Shown here piece by piece: positions 60,815 to 64,000 of a DNA stretch of 64,000 nucleotides (within the stretch, counting starts at the first letter, position 1; every line of letters begins with the position of its first letter). The position numbers and the translations under genes are program-made. The stretch is from Odiellus spinosus (Eukaryota; Arthropoda; Arachnida; Opiliones; Phalangiidae): contig OY987225.1 in assembly GCA_963920705.1 (NCBI GenBank), positions 1,612,001-1,676,000 on the forward strand. Reading direction: 5' to 3'. Below the pieces are notes generated by a model. It worked only from the letters and a program-made list of their open reading frames with translations. It searched no databases and had not been told where the DNA came from.

Positions 60815-61249
60815 GCCTCGTTCATACATAGGCCTAAATGCGCTTCGTTGCGGTTCGTTTTCTATAACTGGTTATGAAACCAACGTGAGAAATCAGTTCG
60901 TGTTGGTTCGGGAAGCAGCTTGGCCAAGTCGCTTCGGTTCAATCCACCAAGAAAATAACGAGGCGGGGAGACAAATTCGCTGATAAATCTTAAAATAACG
61001 CGATTAAAATTCTAGTTTCTGTCAAAAATTATTAACCAACGAGTTACAAACACGATTTACTAATTAGTTTGAGATAACTATTTAAAAATTTTAAATTCTG
61101 GGCATTTTTTAAAACGACGCTAAGCCTTGGCTTAGGTCGAACCGGAGCGAACGGCCGCGAACCGTCTTGTCAGCGTTGTGAACCGGGGAAAACGGAAAAC
61201 GCTTCGAACTGGTTTTGGAACCGATTTTGCCTTCAAGTGTGAACGAGGC
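60815..61249 (+). mobile_element. GCCTCGTTC element 3
   Basis: Complete 435-bp copy: GCCTCGTTCATACATAGGCC to GTGTGAACGAGGC. Closely similar to the copies at 41214 and 41924. Confidence 0.88.
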
Positions 61250-61282
61250 TTAATACAGTTTGCGCCCTTGATGAATAGATAA

Positions 61283-61370
61283 ATATATAAAAGGGAGGAG
61301 TCCTTTTTCGTAAGTTGAGCATCGACGTCACCTGTGACGTTTCTTGTACAGAAACATGGCGCCCGCAGTC
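61283..61370 (+). promoter_or_regulatory. Candidate TATA promoter with CRE-like palindrome
   Basis: AATATATAAAAGGGAGG is a strong TATA-box match. GACGTCACCTGTGACGTTTC (two TGACGT-type half sites) follows about 38 bp downstream, and an ATGGCGCCC start context appears near 61355. That ATG frame closes after eight codons, so no gene is tied to it. Confidence 0.3.
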
Positions 61371-64000
61371 AGAATGACATAATTCTAAAGATCTCTAGTT
61401 TTACTCTCAAGCTTAACGCCTGCTTTCTCCGCGCCTGCGCTCTTTATACATCCGGAACTCTGGGGGATGCGTGACGTCTACAGTGACGCGGCCGCTAAAC
61501 TAACAAGTTGATCAAGCCGAACTGAGCTATTTATATAATCATCTATTACGAAATGTCCCTTAATATTTTATTTTCGCCATGCGTACTTAAACTTCAGCCA
61601 CACCCGTCCCTAGTTTTTACATTCGTGGTGTCGCCGCCCAAGTAGTCCGCCATTGGAACCGAACCCAGCAGGACGTCGGTAGAACGGTACTTAACGTCGG
61701 TCCCATGCCGGCCAACGCTGCAATACATTTCAAAATGGGCTGGAGCTCTTTTAAGGACAGATAGGCTAAAAGTTAAGCTGTAATACTTGGGCGCGTAAAA
61801 TTCCTCCCAGACGAAAGCTTGTCCAAAATTATGTTTAGTACTGGAAGAATGGCCTCGTCACCGATGGAACTAAAGTGGTTGAACGACTTGGTCGGGCGTA
61901 AGGAATTGGTACCAACAGGGAACAGGAAGGTAGTGGACCCTGAAACTCGCTCTTGCATCGAGCAGATGTGGAAGGTCGCTGTACGTAGTAAACAAAGCCT
62001 TTGGTTTTACCGCCCATTAACATAACGGGTCTATAGGCAGCGGCCTACTCTTTTAAGAAAATACATGGTTCTTACTGACAGCAATGCGCCCGAGGTAATT
62101 TTACTACTAATGTCACCTCTGTTGGTGGAGTTAGGAAAATATGACCCACATATTGATGGAATATCGACCTGCTCTGGCCTATGGTATCCAATCTGATTGG
62201 AGAGCGGATTTTTTAACGTAGTGGGCTGGAACCCAACGATGGTACAAGAAATACTCTTAGAGGGACAACAGCAAAAGTTCGCTTTCCGTATTAAGAAAAA
62301 TTATATTACATACAACACCCATCCACTGACTATGCGCAATTTTAGATCAAATTTAACGGTTTGAATTTAATTAAACTATATAATTTCAAAATTTTAAAAT
62401 TCAAAAGTCTTTTAATATGTACTTCTTTTGATTATTTCCGGAGCCGACCTTTTCAAAAAATTAGCCACCTGCAAATCTAGGTCGCTGGAAGAATGGCTGT
62501 GACACCGCCTAGTCTCTACAGTCCAAAATGCAATGTGATAAGTCGAACGACCAATAGATGATATTATAGAAGAAATTGTGGTTGCGACGTCTTGTTCAAA
62601 TGTTGCTAACTACGTCACGAAATCACGTGAGCAGAGAAAATTTCAGCCCCACTTCTCGTGGCCGATTCACCACCCCTGGAGCTCTTTTGTTAAGTTTTAA
62701 GGTTTATTGACCCAACAACGGTACTGCTACAGATGTTCGCTGACTACAAACGCGTAAAAAGATAAGAAAACCAGTGAAAGTGGTCACCACTACTATGATA
62801 GGGAAAGCTTCTTCGAACCTATAACAAAAGAGCGACCGCGCACGCGCACCTGGATATAGAAAAAAATAAGCTTAAGAAATGCTCATTGCTCACGAGCGCA
62901 AGAGCTTTACGAGCTATTATGCAGCTGATGACGTCGACGGCAACATGCCATAAGTAAGCTCCTACTCTTTTAAAATATCATCTATTAGAGTAGCACACTG
63001 GCGACTTGCAATTTTGAAGAAAATCCAGAAAATGGCGTCTAAAATTCAAACTTAAAAGACTGACTTAATTTTCCGTTTATTATGCGATGGGAATTTGTTT
63101 AAATAGATTGAAGAAATAACCTGAACACAAAACTATTTTCTTCGAGCTCCAACTAAGAAAGATTTCCAAAGCGTTCCATATTAAACCCAATAAATTGAAC
63201 ATTACGTTTAAATCCCAATTCGTTTTCAAGTATACAAATAAAATACAACTGCTAGCCTAGTTTTTGTACTCGCGAATAGATGTGTGCCGTATTTCGGTTT
63301 AGGAGGAAATTTATTAAAATAAATTCGGCTTCTTTCGGATTTTTTTTTTTTTTTGTTTTTAAGTTTTGCAGTCATTGCTTTTTATGTCATTTTAAAAATG
63401 ACGGGCGCAGTTCATTGTGTTATTCGGAGTGTATCATAGTAACCTCATTCATCCGAGGATTTTATTAAAGCCATTAGATTTAAAATATTTATTTTTACAG
63501 ACTTTATCCAAATTATTATATAATCTAGCTATCACCCGTCGAAAATAAGGAGCTTTAAAAAATGTTAACGTACTTTTTATTTTATATATTTAAAGGGATA
63601 CTATTAGCTGAAATGAAGTATTTTTTATCTGATTCCTCATGAAAAACTATGCCCCCTGAATTTTTTCAAAATTTTTGGCGAAGAAATTCTATAAGAAAAG
63701 ATTTTTTAAAGTTTTATATCGTAAACATGTGTTTGAATTTCGCACTGTTGCCAAGAGGCCAATCGGCAGACGTGAAAAAGACGGCCACTCTCACGAGCTT
63801 TTACATAATTGTGATGTAGTCTAGTCGAGCGTTTCATCGAAGATTAGGGTTAAGTCATTTTAATGATCTTTACGAAGACTAGCCGTGTCCCTTAATTTTA
63901 AGATCAATTTCATAATGTGTAACCTGTTAGTTCGTTGACATTCTTTTTATTTTTAAACGTGGGTAATTTTAAGGCGGAGAAATTGAGTAAGCCTTTTCTC
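61371..64000. other. 2.6 kb with no secure gene
   Basis: 61819-62025 is open on the plus strand with protein-like content (MELKWLNDLVGRKEL) and could be an exon ending at GCT|GTACGT. CTGGAAGAATGGC recurs at 62483. Nothing links these to a known family. Confidence 0.4.

Overview
This 64 kb window is AT-rich, non-coding-dominated animal nuclear DNA. Evidence for a eukaryote: GT-AG introns of 62-300 nt, a 5'-truncated LINE with a short-repeat tail, tRNA-derived SINE-like sequence, and dozens of short inverted-repeat elements with target-site duplications (TSDs). The only convincing protein-coding genes are two tandem copies of an ionotropic-receptor-like (IR-like, variant ionotropic glutamate receptor) ligand-gated channel. 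IRs of this divergent kind are typical of arthropods and other protostomes, so an arthropod is the best guess; the lineage cannot be fixed from the sequence.

Layout. 1-10.9 kb and 13.57-23.18 kb are two copies of one tandem duplication (period about 13.6 kb). Each copy carries, in order: one arm of a long inverted repeat, a 750-bp foldback element, an interspersed repeat, a two-unit 169-bp tandem repeat, the receptor gene (core exons 5593-7380 and 19187-20888, + strand), and a SINE-like element. Differences between the copies date some insertions: a 1.6-kb TTAA-flanked element with four 141-bp tandem units is only in copy 1, and a 302-bp inverted-repeat element is only in copy 2. About 4.05 kb inside the duplication (1437-5482 versus 15032-19077) is almost identical, while sequence on both sides is several percent diverged, as expected from gene conversion or an assembly artefact.

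23-29 kb is mostly featureless apart from one 'CAGGGTGACC' inverted-repeat element and two more copies of the interspersed repeat. From 29.6 to 58.4 kb the sequence is a transposon field. It holds thirteen copies of a roughly 335-bp family with CAGA...TCTG ends and 7-bp TSDs, four TTAA-type foldbacks, three more CAGGGTGACC elements, GCCTCGTTC elements, a clear hAT element with an 8-bp TSD, a LINE 3' end, a GC-rich insertion with a 13-bp TSD, and an inverted pair of about 320 bp at 34.0 and 53.1 kb. 58.4-64 kb is largely non-coding, with one GCCTCGTTC element and one TATA-box-like promoter candidate.

The two receptor copies probably encode membrane channels for chemosensation or a related sense. 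Their N-terminal exons are not securely identified. No CRISPR, rRNA, complete tRNA or operon-like structure is present. All homology statements come from reading motifs by eye; no database search was run.
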